Positions 34,259 to 43,157 of a DNA stretch of 64,000 nt are shown in pieces. Made by a program: the position numbers and the translations under genes. The notes beneath the pieces were generated by a model. That model was not told where the DNA came from, did not search any database, and saw only the letters and a list, made by a program, of their open reading frames with translations. This DNA comes from Sorangium aterium (GTDB taxonomy: Bacteria > Myxococcota_A > Polyangia > Polyangiales > Polyangiaceae). Each line of letters starts with the position of its first letter. Positions within the stretch are counted from its first letter, which is position 1. The stretch is taken from the NCBI RefSeq assembly GCF_028368935.1, contig NZ_JAQNDK010000005.1:806001-870000 (forward strand), read 5' to 3'.

Positions 34259-35869
34259 ATGTCGAAGCGACTTCTTGGATCGGCCCGCGCGAACAGGGGC
34301 CGGAGTCTCCGTCCCCGGGCCTCCCAGCCGCGGGTGTCGGCGGCGCCTGAGGGGCAGGCCGTCGCGACAAGGGACTCCGCGAGGCCGATCGCGAACGGCT
34401 CGGACGTCGTCGCCGAGGAAGCTGAGTGTTCCGCCGCTCCTGCGCCGGCGGCTGCCGCTGAGGACGATGCTCCCGCCGTGTCGCCGGCTCTCGAGGCGCC
34501 CGCTGCACCGATCGTAGCGGAGGTGGCCGCGGCCGCGCCGGTCGTTGCGGCCGCGCCGGTCGTTGCGGCCGCGCCGGTCGTTGCGGCCGCGCCGGTTGTT
34601 GCCGCGCCTGCGCCGGTCGTTGCGGCCGCGCCGGTTGTTGCCGCGCCTGCGCCGGTCGTTGCGGCAGCGCCGATCGCCGCGCCTGCGCCGGTCGTTGCGG
34701 CCGCGCCGGTTGTTGCCGCGCCTGCGCCGGTCGTTGCGGCAGCGCCGGTCGCCGCGCCTGCGCCGGTCGCAGCGGCCGCGCCGGTCGCAGCGGCCGCGCC
34801 GGTCGCCGCACTTGCGCCGGCGTCCGAGGCACTCACCGCGCAGCGCGCCGTTCCAGGTGGTACGGACGACGCGGACCCTGACAAGGCGCTGGATCACGAC
34901 CTGTTGATCGTGGCTCGACAAGCCGGCGCCCCGAACCAGCCGGGTGCCCTTGCGTCCCCGTCCGATGAGCTGGCGCCCGACTCGGATGCGCTCGATCTGA
35001 TCGACCCTTCCTCGCCCACGGCGGCGTTCTTCCGCCGCGAGGAGGAGGAGTCGTTCCCGCCTCTCGCCGAGGTGGCCAGCGGCCCCGACGATCACGCTGA
35101 CGAGCGCCTCGTGGTGGTTCATCAGCTGTCGCCCGAGACCCTCGCCCGGCGCGCGCGCCTTCGTCGGATCGTCGCGGCGGTCGCGGGGCTCGCCGGGGTG
35201 ATCTCCGTGGCGGTCGTCGCCAAGGCGGTGTTCTCGAGCAAGCCGTCCTCGCCTGCTCCGGTCGCGATGGCCGCGCCGGCTCCGAAGCCAGCGCCCGTCG
35301 AGACAAAGCTCCTGGCCGCCGCGGGTGCCCCCACTCCAGGACGGGCGAAGACGCCCGCGCAGACCGAGTCGGCGCTGATGGAGCCCTCTGCGAAGGGGGC
35401 AGGTGCCGTTCCCGATCCGGTGAAGGCGGCCGCCGAAGCGGAGAAGGCCGAGGCAGAGAAGGCTGCGGCGGAGAAGGCCGAGGCAGAGAAGGCTGCGGCG
35501 GAGAAGGCCGAGGCAGAGAAGGCTGCGGCGGAGAAGGCCGAGGCAGAGAAGGCTGCGGCGGAGAAGGCCGAGGCAGAGAAGGCGGCGGCGGAGAAGGCCG
35601 AGGCGCCGGCAGCCGGCGCCGAGGACGCGGGCAAGCTGAAGAAGGAGGCGCTGAGCTTCCTCAACCGCGGCAGGTACAAGGACGCGATCGAGGCGTCCCG
35701 CGCGGCCATCGCGGCCGATCCGAGCGACGCGCTGCCCTACCTCTACCTGGGCTCGGCGCTCCAGGACACGGGCAAGTGGAAGGATGGCCTCGCCGCGTAC
35801 AGCGATTGCGTTCGCAATGCCACGAAGGGCCCCATCCACGAGTGCAGGGCCATGGGCGGCCGCAAGTAG
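34259..35869 (+). CDS. Repeat-rich membrane protein with TPR-like C-terminus
   Basis: A 536-residue protein. The N-terminal third is dominated by Ala-Pro-Val repeats (AAPVVAAAPVV type, about residues 90-190), likely a flexible rod. A membrane helix follows (IVAAVAGLAGVISVAVVAKAVF, about 303-325) and then Lys/Glu/Ala repeats EKAEAEKAAA (about 395-444). The end has a TPR-like pair (ALSFLNRGRYKDAIEASRAA, ALPYLYLGSALQDTGKWKDG). Topology suggests a cytoplasmic Ala/Pro rod and an external helical arm with TPR, or a spacer between membranes. Both repeat regions are near-identical at DNA level, so length may vary between strains. Confidence 0.82.
   Translation: MSKRLLGSARANRGRSLRPRASQPRVSAAPEGQAVATRDSARPIANGSDVVAEEAECSAAPAPAAAAEDDAPAVSPALEAPAAPIVAEVAAAAPVVAAAPVVAAAPVVAAAPVVAAPAPVVAAAPVVAAPAPVVAAAPIAAPAPVVAAAPVVAAPAPVVAAAPVAAPAPVAAAAPVAAAAPVAALAPASEALTAQRAVPGGTDDADPDKALDHDLLIVARQAGAPNQPGALASPSDELAPDSDALDLIDPSSPTAAFFRREEEESFPPLAEVASGPDDHADERLVVVHQLSPETLARRARLRRIVAAVAGLAGVISVAVVAKAVFSSKPSSPAPVAMAAPAPKPAPVETKLLAAAGAPTPGRAKTPAQTESALMEPSAKGAGAVPDPVKAAAEAEKAEAEKAAAEKAEAEKAAAEKAEAEKAAAEKAEAEKAAAEKAEAEKAAAEKAEAPAAGAEDAGKLKKEALSFLNRGRYKDAIEASRAAIAADPSDALPYLYLGSALQDTGKWKDGLAAYSDCVRNATKGPIHECRAMGGRK
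35441..35590 (+). repeat. 30-bp in-frame tandem repeat, five copies
   Basis: GAGAAGGCCGAGGCAGAGAA plus GGCTGCGGCG repeats at 30-base spacing, encoding EKAEAEKAAA five times inside the TPR-tailed membrane protein. Copies are nearly identical, so recent expansion or contraction is likely. Confidence 0.92.
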
Positions 35870-35872
35870 CGC

Positions 35873-36412
35873 TCAGAGCGGGCGGCGAGCGATCTGCGCG
35901 AGGAACGCCGCGGACGCGGCGTAGCCGAAGGCCACGCCCGTGGCGAGGCGGCTCGCATGCCAGACGGGGCGCAGCCCGAGGTCCTGGGTCGCCACGTCGA
36001 CCGCCATCAGCGCGGCGAGGGCGATGAGGATCGGGCGCCATGCCGTGATCGCCAGGCGAGGGCGCGCGATCGCGGCGCCCGCGGCGAACCCGGCGAAGAT
36101 GCCAGCGCAGCGACTGCAGAGCGGCATGACGACGCCGTCGAGCGTGAGGGATCGCTCGGGCATCCGGTGGCACAGCGGCGCGAAGACACGATCGAGCGCT
36201 GCGCCGAGCTCTCCGAGCGGCGCGCGGCTCCGCGCGAGGGCGATGCACCAGGGCAGGGCGCCGAGGAGCACCAGCGCGCAGCGCACGACCGACAGCAGCG
36301 AGGGCTGCTCGGCCGGGCTCGATTCGCCGGGCGCGCGCGGCTCGGCGCCCGCGCCAACAGCGGCGGGTACCTGCGCCGCTGCCTGCCCGCGCCCGGAAGC
36401 GCACGCGGCCAC
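35873..36412 (-). CDS. DUF2085 membrane protein
   Basis: A 179-residue integral membrane protein of the DUF2085 family, marked by APLCHRMPERSLTLDG then MPLCSRCAGIFAGF. Four hydrophobic helices are visible, two before and two after the Cys-rich motif. The CHR...CSRC cysteines may bind a metal or form a disulfide; function is unknown. Starts with GTG at 36412, one base after the UDG stop, so it is the last gene of a trxB-UDG-DUF2085 unit. Confidence 0.86.
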   Translation of the reverse strand: MAACASGRGQAAAQVPAAVGAGAEPRAPGESSPAEQPSLLSVVRCALVLLGALPWCIALARSRAPLGELGAALDRVFAPLCHRMPERSLTLDGVVMPLCSRCAGIFAGFAAGAAIARPRLAITAWRPILIALAALMAVDVATQDLGLRPVWHASRLATGVAFGYAASAAFLAQIARRPL

Positions 36413-36413
36413 C

Positions 36414-37514
36414 TCAGCCTCTGTCGGGCGCGCTCTTGCCGAGGTGGCGCATCACCTCTTTCAGATCGCTCCAGACCTCTCGCTTCGCGCCCGGCTGGCG
36501 CAGCAGGTAGGCCGGGTGGAACGTGGGCATGATCGGGATCGAGCCCTTGTAGAGCTTCCACGTGCCGCGGAGCTTCGTGATCCCCTCGCTCGTGCCGATC
36601 AGCCCCTGCACCGCGGTGGCGCCGAGCGCCACGATCACCTTCGGCTTGATCAGCGCGAGCTGAGCCGTGAGGTACGGGCTGCAGGCCGCCATCTCGGCCG
36701 GCTCCGGCTTCCGGTTCTTCGGCGGCCGGCACTTCACGATGTTGCAGATGTAGACCTCGTCGCGGTGGTACCCCATCGCCGCGATCATCTTGTCGAGCAG
36801 CTGCCCGGCCGCGCCGACGAACGGCTGCCCCTGCAGGTCCTCTTCCGCCCCTGGCCCCTCGCCGACGAACACGACCTCCGAGCTCGGGTCGCCGCGCGAG
36901 AACACCGTGTGGGTGCGGCCCTCGTGGAGCGGACACTTCTGGCAGGTGCGGACCTCCTCCGCGAGGAGCGCGAGGCGCGCCACGCGCTCCTCCTTCGTGT
37001 CCGGCAGCGCTGCGCTCGCGCGCGCAGCCGTCTCCGCGCGAGGCGCCGGTGCGGCGCTCACGGCAGGCCGGGGCGACGGCTCGGGACCCCGCTGCGCCTG
37101 CGTCGGCGACCACGCCCCCTGCGACTCGAGGCCGCCGCGCTGCTCAGGACGCGGGGAGGCGCTCGCGGCGCTCCCGCGCTGCTCCGGATGCGGCAAGGAG
37201 GCGCTCGCGGCGGCTCCGCGCTGCTCCGGAGGCGGCAGAGGGGCGCCCGCGGCGCCACCGCGCGGCGGCGGCGAGAAAGCCGCGTCGCTGCCCCCTCGCG
37301 CCACCGGTGGCGAGGGCGCATCCAGCCCGGAGAAGCCGCGTTCCGGCCGCCGAGGCGCCGGCGGAGCGCCTTCCGAAGAGGCCGCACCCAGCGCCTCGTG
37401 GAGCGCTGCAGGGTGGCCCGGCATTCCGTCTGCGCCGGTCGTTGCGTGCCATTCCAGGAACGCCCGAACCGAGGCGGTCAGATCGGCGAGCTCTTCGCGC
37501 AGCGCTTCGACCAT
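36414..37514 (-). CDS. Family 4 uracil-DNA glycosylase with long N-terminal arm
   Basis: A 366-residue protein whose C-terminal ~200 residues are a type-4 iron-sulfur uracil-DNA glycosylase: CQKCPLHEGRTHTVF, the active-site motif GEGPGAEEDLQGQPFVG, VKCRPPKNRKPEPAEMAACSPYL and HPAYLLRQPGAK. The four cysteines (CQKC, KC, AC) match the [4Fe-4S] pattern. It removes uracil from DNA. The first ~150 residues are a Pro/Ala/Arg-rich linker with loose PPPEQRG repeats, longer than in typical family members. Lies between trxB (10-base gap) and DUF2085 (one-base gap). Confidence 0.94.
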   Translation of the reverse strand: MVEALREELADLTASVRAFLEWHATTGADGMPGHPAALHEALGAASSEGAPPAPRRPERGFSGLDAPSPPVARGGSDAAFSPPPRGGAAGAPLPPPEQRGAAASASLPHPEQRGSAASASPRPEQRGGLESQGAWSPTQAQRGPEPSPRPAVSAAPAPRAETAARASAALPDTKEERVARLALLAEEVRTCQKCPLHEGRTHTVFSRGDPSSEVVFVGEGPGAEEDLQGQPFVGAAGQLLDKMIAAMGYHRDEVYICNIVKCRPPKNRKPEPAEMAACSPYLTAQLALIKPKVIVALGATAVQGLIGTSEGITKLRGTWKLYKGSIPIMPTFHPAYLLRQPGAKREVWSDLKEVMRHLGKSAPDRG

Positions 37515-37524
37515 GGTCGCCCCC

Positions 37525-38484
37525 TCAGTGGCCGCCCTGCTGCGCGAGCCAGCGCTCCGCGTCGAGGGCGGCCATGCAGCCCGTGCCAGCGGCCGTGACG
37601 GCCTGGCGGTAGTTCCAGTCCTGCACGTCGCCCGCGGCGAAGACGCCCGGGATGTTGGTGCGCGTCGAGCCCGGCACCGTCTTCAGGTAGCCGTTCGGGT
37701 GCGTGTCGAGCTGCCCGACGAAGAGATCGGTCATCGGCGTGTGGCCGATCGCGACGAACATCGCCGCCGCCGGCACGAGGTGGCTGTCGCCGGTCTTCGT
37801 GCTCTTCACGCGGACGCCCGTCACCATATCGGCCTTCACGTCGAGCACCTCCTCCACCACGTGGCTGTAGAGGATCTTGATCTTCGGGTTCTCGACCACG
37901 CGCTGGACCATCGCCTTCGACGCCCGGAACTCGTCGCGGCGGTGCACCAGCGTGACGCTGCTGCAGAGCCCGGACAGGTAGGTGGCCTCCTCCATCGCCG
38001 TGTCGCCGCCGCCGACGACCACGACGTCCTGGCCGCGGAAGAGCGCGCCGTCGCAGACCGCGCAGGCGCTGACGCCCTTGTTCTTGAGCTTGTCCTCGCT
38101 CTCGAGGCCGATGTAGTTGGCGCGCGCGCCCGTCGCGACCACCACCGCCTTCGTCAGGTAGAGCGTGTCCTCCACCCAGATCTTGAAGGGGTGGCCCGTC
38201 AGCTCGACCTTGGTCACGTCCGCCGTCACGATCTCCGTGCCCTGATGCGCGGCCTGGTCGCGAAAGCGCTGCATCAGCTCCTGGCCGGTGATCTTCTCGG
38301 GGAAGCCGGGGTAGTTCTCGACGTCGGTCGTGAACATGAGCTGGCCCCCCGGGATCAGGCCGCCGGCGCTGAAGCCCTCGATGAGGAGCGGCTTCAGGTT
38401 GGCGCGCGCCGCATAGATGGCGGCGGTGAGCCCGGCGGGGCCGGAGCCGATGATGACCAGGTTGCGGACGTTCGATTCACTCAT
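37525..38484 (-). CDS. trxB: Thioredoxin reductase
   Basis: A 319-residue flavoenzyme that reduces thioredoxin with NADPH. It shows the FAD-binding GSGPAG (13-18), the NADPH-binding VVGGGDTAMEEA, the redox-active CAVCDGA near residue 144 and the FAD motif NIPGVFAAGDVQDW. Length matches bacterial TrxB. Start at 38484 precedes the usual VRNLVIIGSG. First gene of a probable operon with the UDG and DUF2085 genes. Confidence 0.96.
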   Translation of the reverse strand: MSESNVRNLVIIGSGPAGLTAAIYAARANLKPLLIEGFSAGGLIPGGQLMFTTDVENYPGFPEKITGQELMQRFRDQAAHQGTEIVTADVTKVELTGHPFKIWVEDTLYLTKAVVVATGARANYIGLESEDKLKNKGVSACAVCDGALFRGQDVVVVGGGDTAMEEATYLSGLCSSVTLVHRRDEFRASKAMVQRVVENPKIKILYSHVVEEVLDVKADMVTGVRVKSTKTGDSHLVPAAAMFVAIGHTPMTDLFVGQLDTHPNGYLKTVPGSTRTNIPGVFAAGDVQDWNYRQAVTAAGTGCMAALDAERWLAQQGGH

Positions 38485-38654
38485 GATGGAGGCATCTTAT
38501 AGGCGCGACCGCCTTCCGCGTCGACCGCCCCGGCGGCCCGGCGCGCCGCCGCTGCGCCGCAGCTCCGCGCGTCCTGCGCTCCGCTCCTCCATGCCGGGGG
38601 CACGCCGGAGCCACGCCGGAGGTACGTCGGAGCCGCGCCCGAGCAGCCGCCCGC

Positions 38655-40226
38655 TCAGAAGCGCATGGTTCCGCTCAGACCGAACTCGTCCAGGCTGCTC
38701 TCGAAGCGGCCGCCGTTGACGCTCTGGATGCTGCGGTAGCCGCTCAGCGCAGCGCCGGATACGGCCTTGAGGCGCCCGTTCCCGCCGTTGTCCAGCGCAC
38801 CGAACGACGTGTGCTGAAACGCTGCTGAAATGTCGACAGGGCCGACGCGCGCGGTCACGCCGGCCCCGACGCCGATCCGGTAGCCGAGGTGGAAGTCGAG
38901 GTTCAGATCGGCGTCGTCCTGCCCCTTGCTCTCGAAGAAGCCGCCTGCGCGCAGCGCGAGGAGGCTCGGGAGCACGACGTAATCGCCGCCGAGCCGGACC
39001 CCCAGGACGTCACGCCAGCGGTGCGGGACGTCGGCGTTGGGAGGCACCGTGCCCACGCTCGTGCCGCGGACGGGGATGCCCTCGCGGAACCGGACCTCGA
39101 TCGCGTCGACCGCGCTGTTGTTGGCCCAGGTGAAATCGAGCTCCACATCGAAGACGTCATCCGCCATCGGATCGCGGATGCGGGGTTCGGCGGCGGAGGC
39201 GCGGCGCGCGCTCGCCGCGCTCCGCGCGCCGGCGCGGGGCCTGTGGTACCGGAGGCCGAGCTTCGCCTCCATGGGGATCCGCATCGTGAGATCGCCGGCG
39301 TTCTGCTCCTCGGTGACGTTGCACTTCGGCGCCTCGCCCTTGCAGGGGTCCTCGTCCTTGGCCCCTGCCGGCGTCCAGTAGCGAGACTCGATGGTGAGAT
39401 CGGTCTTCGCCCGCACGGCGTCCTGCCACTTGAACCATGCGCCCAGGTCGAGGTGAGCCGCCGCCGCCCAGCGCGCGCCGAGGACGAAGCCTGGGATGAA
39501 GAGGTCGGTCGCCTTCGCGCGCGTGCGCAGATCGCCGTGCGCCTTGAAGTCGTCGCCGCCTCCGCCCGAGAGGGCCTCACTGAAATTGACGAAATCGATG
39601 GCCGCCGTGCCCCAGATGAAGCCGGCGCCGAGCGAGACCCCCTCCGCGGGGGTGAACCCGACCGACAGCGTGGGCATCAACATCAGGGCGTCGAGCGACG
39701 TGAGCAGGTACCGCTGGGGCGACGGCTGCGTCATGTCGCCGAAGCTCGGGTGCGTGTACCGGAGCGACTCCGGCCACGCCCGCTCGCCGACGCCGTGCGG
39801 GCCGAGCACCGCGACGCCGAGGGCGAGCGCGTCGCTCAAGCGCAGGGTCGCCGCGAGCTGCGGGTTCGGGAACAGGCCGCCCTCGGCGCACACCTCGGGG
39901 TCGGGGCCGCCGTCGCTGCCGGGCGCCGGGATCGCCGTCGTGGCGCTCGGCGGGACGGGGCGGCCGCCGGGGCCGAGCCTCGTGAAGCACTGGGCCAGCT
40001 GGATGAAGTGGACGCCGCCGTGGGCGCCGCTCCGCTGCGCGGCGAGCCCAGCCGGGTTGAAGTACGCGGCGAGCGGATCGTCCGCCCGCGCGACCCACGC
40101 CCCGCCGCGGCCGAGCTGGAGCACCCCGATGTCAGGCGAGTCGAGCCCCGACGACGCGCGCGCGGCGCCGGCGGCCACCATCGCAGCGAACGCGGCGCCC
40201 GCGGCGCCGGCAGATCCTCGTCTCAT
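38655..40226 (-). CDS. FadL/OmpP1-family outer membrane porin
   Basis: A 523-residue exported protein with signal peptide (to about GAARASSG). The FadL-type N-terminal hatch is recognisable: LGRGGAWVARADDPLAAYFNPAGLA. Alternating beta-strand residues run to the end, which finishes in the aromatic GLSGTMRF, as expected of a 14-strand barrel. Related porins import long-chain fatty acids or aromatic hydrophobic compounds. A mid-protein Cys-containing loop (DPCKGEAPKCNVTEEQ) is unusual and probably disulfide-linked. Third gene of the cupredoxin-like / sensor / porin unit. Confidence 0.92.
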   Translation of the reverse strand: MRRGSAGAAGAAFAAMVAAGAARASSGLDSPDIGVLQLGRGGAWVARADDPLAAYFNPAGLAAQRSGAHGGVHFIQLAQCFTRLGPGGRPVPPSATTAIPAPGSDGGPDPEVCAEGGLFPNPQLAATLRLSDALALGVAVLGPHGVGERAWPESLRYTHPSFGDMTQPSPQRYLLTSLDALMLMPTLSVGFTPAEGVSLGAGFIWGTAAIDFVNFSEALSGGGGDDFKAHGDLRTRAKATDLFIPGFVLGARWAAAAHLDLGAWFKWQDAVRAKTDLTIESRYWTPAGAKDEDPCKGEAPKCNVTEEQNAGDLTMRIPMEAKLGLRYHRPRAGARSAASARRASAAEPRIRDPMADDVFDVELDFTWANNSAVDAIEVRFREGIPVRGTSVGTVPPNADVPHRWRDVLGVRLGGDYVVLPSLLALRAGGFFESKGQDDADLNLDFHLGYRIGVGAGVTARVGPVDISAAFQHTSFGALDNGGNGRLKAVSGAALSGYRSIQSVNGGRFESSLDEFGLSGTMRF

Positions 40227-40268
40227 GACCCCCCGTCCCCGCCGCGCGGCGATCCCCGCCGCGCGGCC

Positions 40269-42032
40269 TCACTTCACCGGAGACGCCTTGAGCGCCGCCT
40301 TGCCGTCCTTCACGTAGACCGTGAAGCGAACACGCGAGCAGTTGTGGCGAGCCACGAGCGCGTCCTTGTTGCGCTGCAAGGTCCCCTTGAACTTCTCGAA
40401 GGTGAGCGCGTTCGTGGGCTCCCCGCACTGCTGCTTCACCGACAGGAACTCCTCGTAGACGGCGTTCCACTCGGTGAGCTCGTCCGGATCTCCCGCGCCG
40501 TCCTGCTGCGGCGCTGGCGCTGCCGGCGCGCTCGCCGCCTCGGGGACCGGGTTCGGCAGGGCGGGCGCCCCCGGCGCCCTGGGCGGCGGCGGCGGCGGCG
40601 GGCGCCGCGGCGGCGGGCGCCCGGGAGCGCCCGCGGGCTCGAGGGCGGAGATCGCCATCCCCGCGTCCGAGACCTCCTCGATCGCCTCGACGGGCTCCAC
40701 GGAGTCGCGGGCCGGCGGCGGACCGCTGAGCGGGTGCGAGCCGGGCCGCCGCGTCGGGCCGCGCGGGCTCACCATGGGCTTCGGGTAGGAGGGGCGCGAG
40801 TCGGGGCGCGGCTCGCCGGGGCCGAGCGGCACCGAGAACGCGCTCATCGCCGGCTGCGTCGGGATCGGGCCGAGCACCTGCTCGAGGTCGGCGGCCTTCC
40901 GGGGCGCGCCGCCCTTCGCGGCCACCTTCTCGACGCCGTCGTTGATGTCGGCCGCGATCTTCCGGTACGCGCCGCGGAAGCGGCTCGGCGCCAGCACGTC
41001 GACCTCCCCCTTGGCGAAGCGCGCCGCCTCGCCGCGGAAGACATGGAGCGGCCGCGTGTGCTCCAGGAACGAGAGCACCAGCCCGATCGCGGCCATGCCG
41101 AGGACGCCGGCCAGGATCAGCACCGTCGGCACCTCGCTCTTGTCGTCGTTGTTCGCCTTGTCGAGGAAGTTGAGCGGCGAGTCGACGGACGCCGCGAGGC
41201 GGCCGACCGCGTAGCCGGCGCCGAGCTCCCACGCCTCGCCGGGCAGCCGCGCGTAGACGACGCCGAGGTGCTGGCCGATGACGCGGACCTCGGAGCGCCC
41301 CTTCTCGACGTAGTCCTTGTTGTCGTCGAGCAGCTTCAGATCCTGCGTGATCTGGTCGAGGTTCGCCTTGTCGAACCCCTCGGGCGCGCCCGAGGCGACG
41401 CGCGCCCCCTCGGCGTAGAAGCCGACGGCGGCGCCGGTGCGCTTCGTGACGGCGCGGGCGAAGGTGTCGTCGATGATCTTGGCGCCGATCACGGCGCCGA
41501 CCGGCTCGCCGTTGACGTCCTGCTCGACGGGGCGCGCCACGACGCGGAGGATGCGGCCCTTCCAGACCCACGCGTCATCGCGGATCCAGCCGTGGAGGGC
41601 GTCGGCGACCAGCGGGTAGCCGCCGAGCTCCCAGTCCTCGCGGTGCTCGAAGTCCACCGACGCGATCACCCGCCCGGCCGCGTCGACGGCCCACACGTGA
41701 TCGAACTTGAGGTCCGGGGGCACCTCCGCGGTCGCGGTGCGCAGCGCGGTGCGGGCCTTCTCGCGCAGCTCGGCGCCGGGCTTGGCCTCGGTCGACGACT
41801 TGGCCAGCGCGGTCCGCAGGGCCGGGTTCAGCGCGACCCGGATGAGCGCGCTCGAGCGCTTCCGGGCGTCGTCGTTGAGGAACCACTCGACCGCGCTGGA
41901 GTCGGCGCTGAGCGCCTCGCTCATCGCGCGGTGGCTCGAGCGGTTGTAGAGCTGCGCGGCGACGAAGAGGACGAAGACCGCGGCGCCGAGCGCGAGCGCG
42001 AGCACCCCGTACCAGAAACGCGACAGCAGCAT
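40269..42032 (-). CDS. Cache-HAMP sensor-like protein (MXAN_5187-like)
   Basis: A 587-residue membrane protein. TM1 at ~8-28, an extracytoplasmic Cache-like domain ~30-270 (FDHVWAVDAAGRVIASVDFE, GEPVGAVIGAKIIDDTF), TM2 ~285-305 (VPTVLILAGVLGMAAIGLVL), a HAMP-like stretch (TRPLHVFRGEAARFAKGEVD), a long Pro-rich linker, and a C-terminal ~70-residue domain beginning EWNAVYEEFLSVKQQCGEPT. The terminal domain resembles that of the myxobacterial MXAN_5187 group. No kinase, GGDEF or methyl-accepting domain is seen. Only three bases follow the upstream gene, so it is co-transcribed. Confidence 0.82.
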   Translation of the reverse strand: MLLSRFWYGVLALALGAAVFVLFVAAQLYNRSSHRAMSEALSADSSAVEWFLNDDARKRSSALIRVALNPALRTALAKSSTEAKPGAELREKARTALRTATAEVPPDLKFDHVWAVDAAGRVIASVDFEHREDWELGGYPLVADALHGWIRDDAWVWKGRILRVVARPVEQDVNGEPVGAVIGAKIIDDTFARAVTKRTGAAVGFYAEGARVASGAPEGFDKANLDQITQDLKLLDDNKDYVEKGRSEVRVIGQHLGVVYARLPGEAWELGAGYAVGRLAASVDSPLNFLDKANNDDKSEVPTVLILAGVLGMAAIGLVLSFLEHTRPLHVFRGEAARFAKGEVDVLAPSRFRGAYRKIAADINDGVEKVAAKGGAPRKAADLEQVLGPIPTQPAMSAFSVPLGPGEPRPDSRPSYPKPMVSPRGPTRRPGSHPLSGPPPARDSVEPVEAIEEVSDAGMAISALEPAGAPGRPPPRRPPPPPPPRAPGAPALPNPVPEAASAPAAPAPQQDGAGDPDELTEWNAVYEEFLSVKQQCGEPTNALTFEKFKGTLQRNKDALVARHNCSRVRFTVYVKDGKAALKASPVK

Positions 42033-42035
42033 GGC

Positions 42036-42878
42036 CTACTTTCCAGCCTCCGCGCTCGGTCCGCCGGTCTCGCCCACGACGACCGCGTCTTTGATGAACT
42101 GCTCGTCCGGCCCGGGCTTCACGATCGCCTCGATGGCCTTCCCGACCGGCTCGCCGTTGAAGTAGCCCTGCAGCGTGTACGTGCCGGCCTCGATCTCCAT
42201 GGCGAAGTTGCCCTGGCGATCCGGGTAGGCGATGGCCACGGCCTTCGGCTCGACGACGATCCACGACCGGACGCTCGGGGCGAGTTGGTCGCGGAGCTCG
42301 TACTTGCCGGGGCCTGGCGGCGTCCAGGCGCGGGTCTTGGCCGCGGCGATCTCGACCGGCTGGAGCCCCTTGTTGCCGACGTCGTAGATCTTGTGCGGGA
42401 ACGGGTCCTGGTTCTCGAACTGGATCTGCTGGCCCTCGGCGACGACGACCGTCACCGGGGAGGTGCGGCCGCCCGCGATGACGATCGAGCGCGGCGTCTT
42501 GAGCGGCGCGCCCTTCTCGCCGAGCGCGGCGATGCACAGCTCCTTCGGCGCGTAGCCGAAGAGCGCGCGGACATCGGCGCGGACGGTCGGGGACGGCTCG
42601 CGGAAGGTGTACCGGTTCGTCTTCGGGTCCTTGGCCTCGTTCCAGACCGGGTTCAGGAGCTTGGGCATGCCCGTGGTCCGGCCCTTGATCGTCACCGCTG
42701 CCAGGGCGGCCCCGGGCACGGTGAGGATCGCGAGCGTCAAGGCCAGGCGCCGGACGAAGCGCGAGCTGCCGGGGAGGCGGCGCGCGAGGTGGCCTGACGA
42801 CCCAAACCGCGCTGCGCCGACGAGCGGGCGCTGCTCGCCGTGCTGCGCACCTGCAGATCGAGGGGATCTCGTATCCAT
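42036..42878 (-). CDS. Periplasmic cupredoxin-like protein
   Basis: A 280-residue exported protein. ATG at 42878 gives a twin-basic N-terminal region and signal sequence (VRRLALTLAILTVPGAALAA). Two beta domains follow: a cupredoxin-like core (VTVVVAEGQQIQFENQDPFP then HKIYDVGNKGLQ) and a carboxypeptidase-regulatory-like part (EIEAGTYTLQGYFNGEPVG). The His after FP could be a copper ligand, but the Cys-x-x-x-x-His ligand loop of blue copper proteins is not seen. Leads a unit with the sensor-like and FadL-like genes. Confidence 0.78.
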   Translation of the reverse strand: MDTRSPRSAGAQHGEQRPLVGAARFGSSGHLARRLPGSSRFVRRLALTLAILTVPGAALAAVTIKGRTTGMPKLLNPVWNEAKDPKTNRYTFREPSPTVRADVRALFGYAPKELCIAALGEKGAPLKTPRSIVIAGGRTSPVTVVVAEGQQIQFENQDPFPHKIYDVGNKGLQPVEIAAAKTRAWTPPGPGKYELRDQLAPSVRSWIVVEPKAVAIAYPDRQGNFAMEIEAGTYTLQGYFNGEPVGKAIEAIVKPGPDEQFIKDAVVVGETGGPSAEAGK

Positions 42879-43103
42879 CGCAGGCCCGAAGCTACCGGAA
42901 GGGGGATGAGAACGGAAACAAAAGCCGGGCCGTGCTCCGCGTGCCCCGCCTGAGCCGCCCCCCGGGCTCCCGTTCCTTGTGCGGTGTGCTCGGCCTTGTT
43001 TCGGGCCGCGCTCCATGCCGCGAGCGCCGCGCCCAGGCGGGGTACCCCCCGCCGTCAGGTGACGCCGCGGTGCGCCGGTCGCCGGGCGCATGTCGAGGAC
43101 ATC

Positions 43104-43135
43104 AAAAAACTGCGGGCCGCTTGGACGGCCCGCAG
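43104..43135 (-). terminator. Intrinsic terminator of the candidate RNA gene
   Basis: Read on the minus strand: a perfect 9-bp stem CTGCGGGCC / GGCCCGCAG with an 8-base loop, followed immediately by TTTTTT. One of the few T-tailed hairpins in the window. It lies 23 bases after the outer stem of the candidate RNA and 226 bases before the next gene's start codon, so it serves a transcript that ends here. Confidence 0.9.
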
Positions 43136-43157
43136 GAGAGAGATGTTCCGTACCGCC

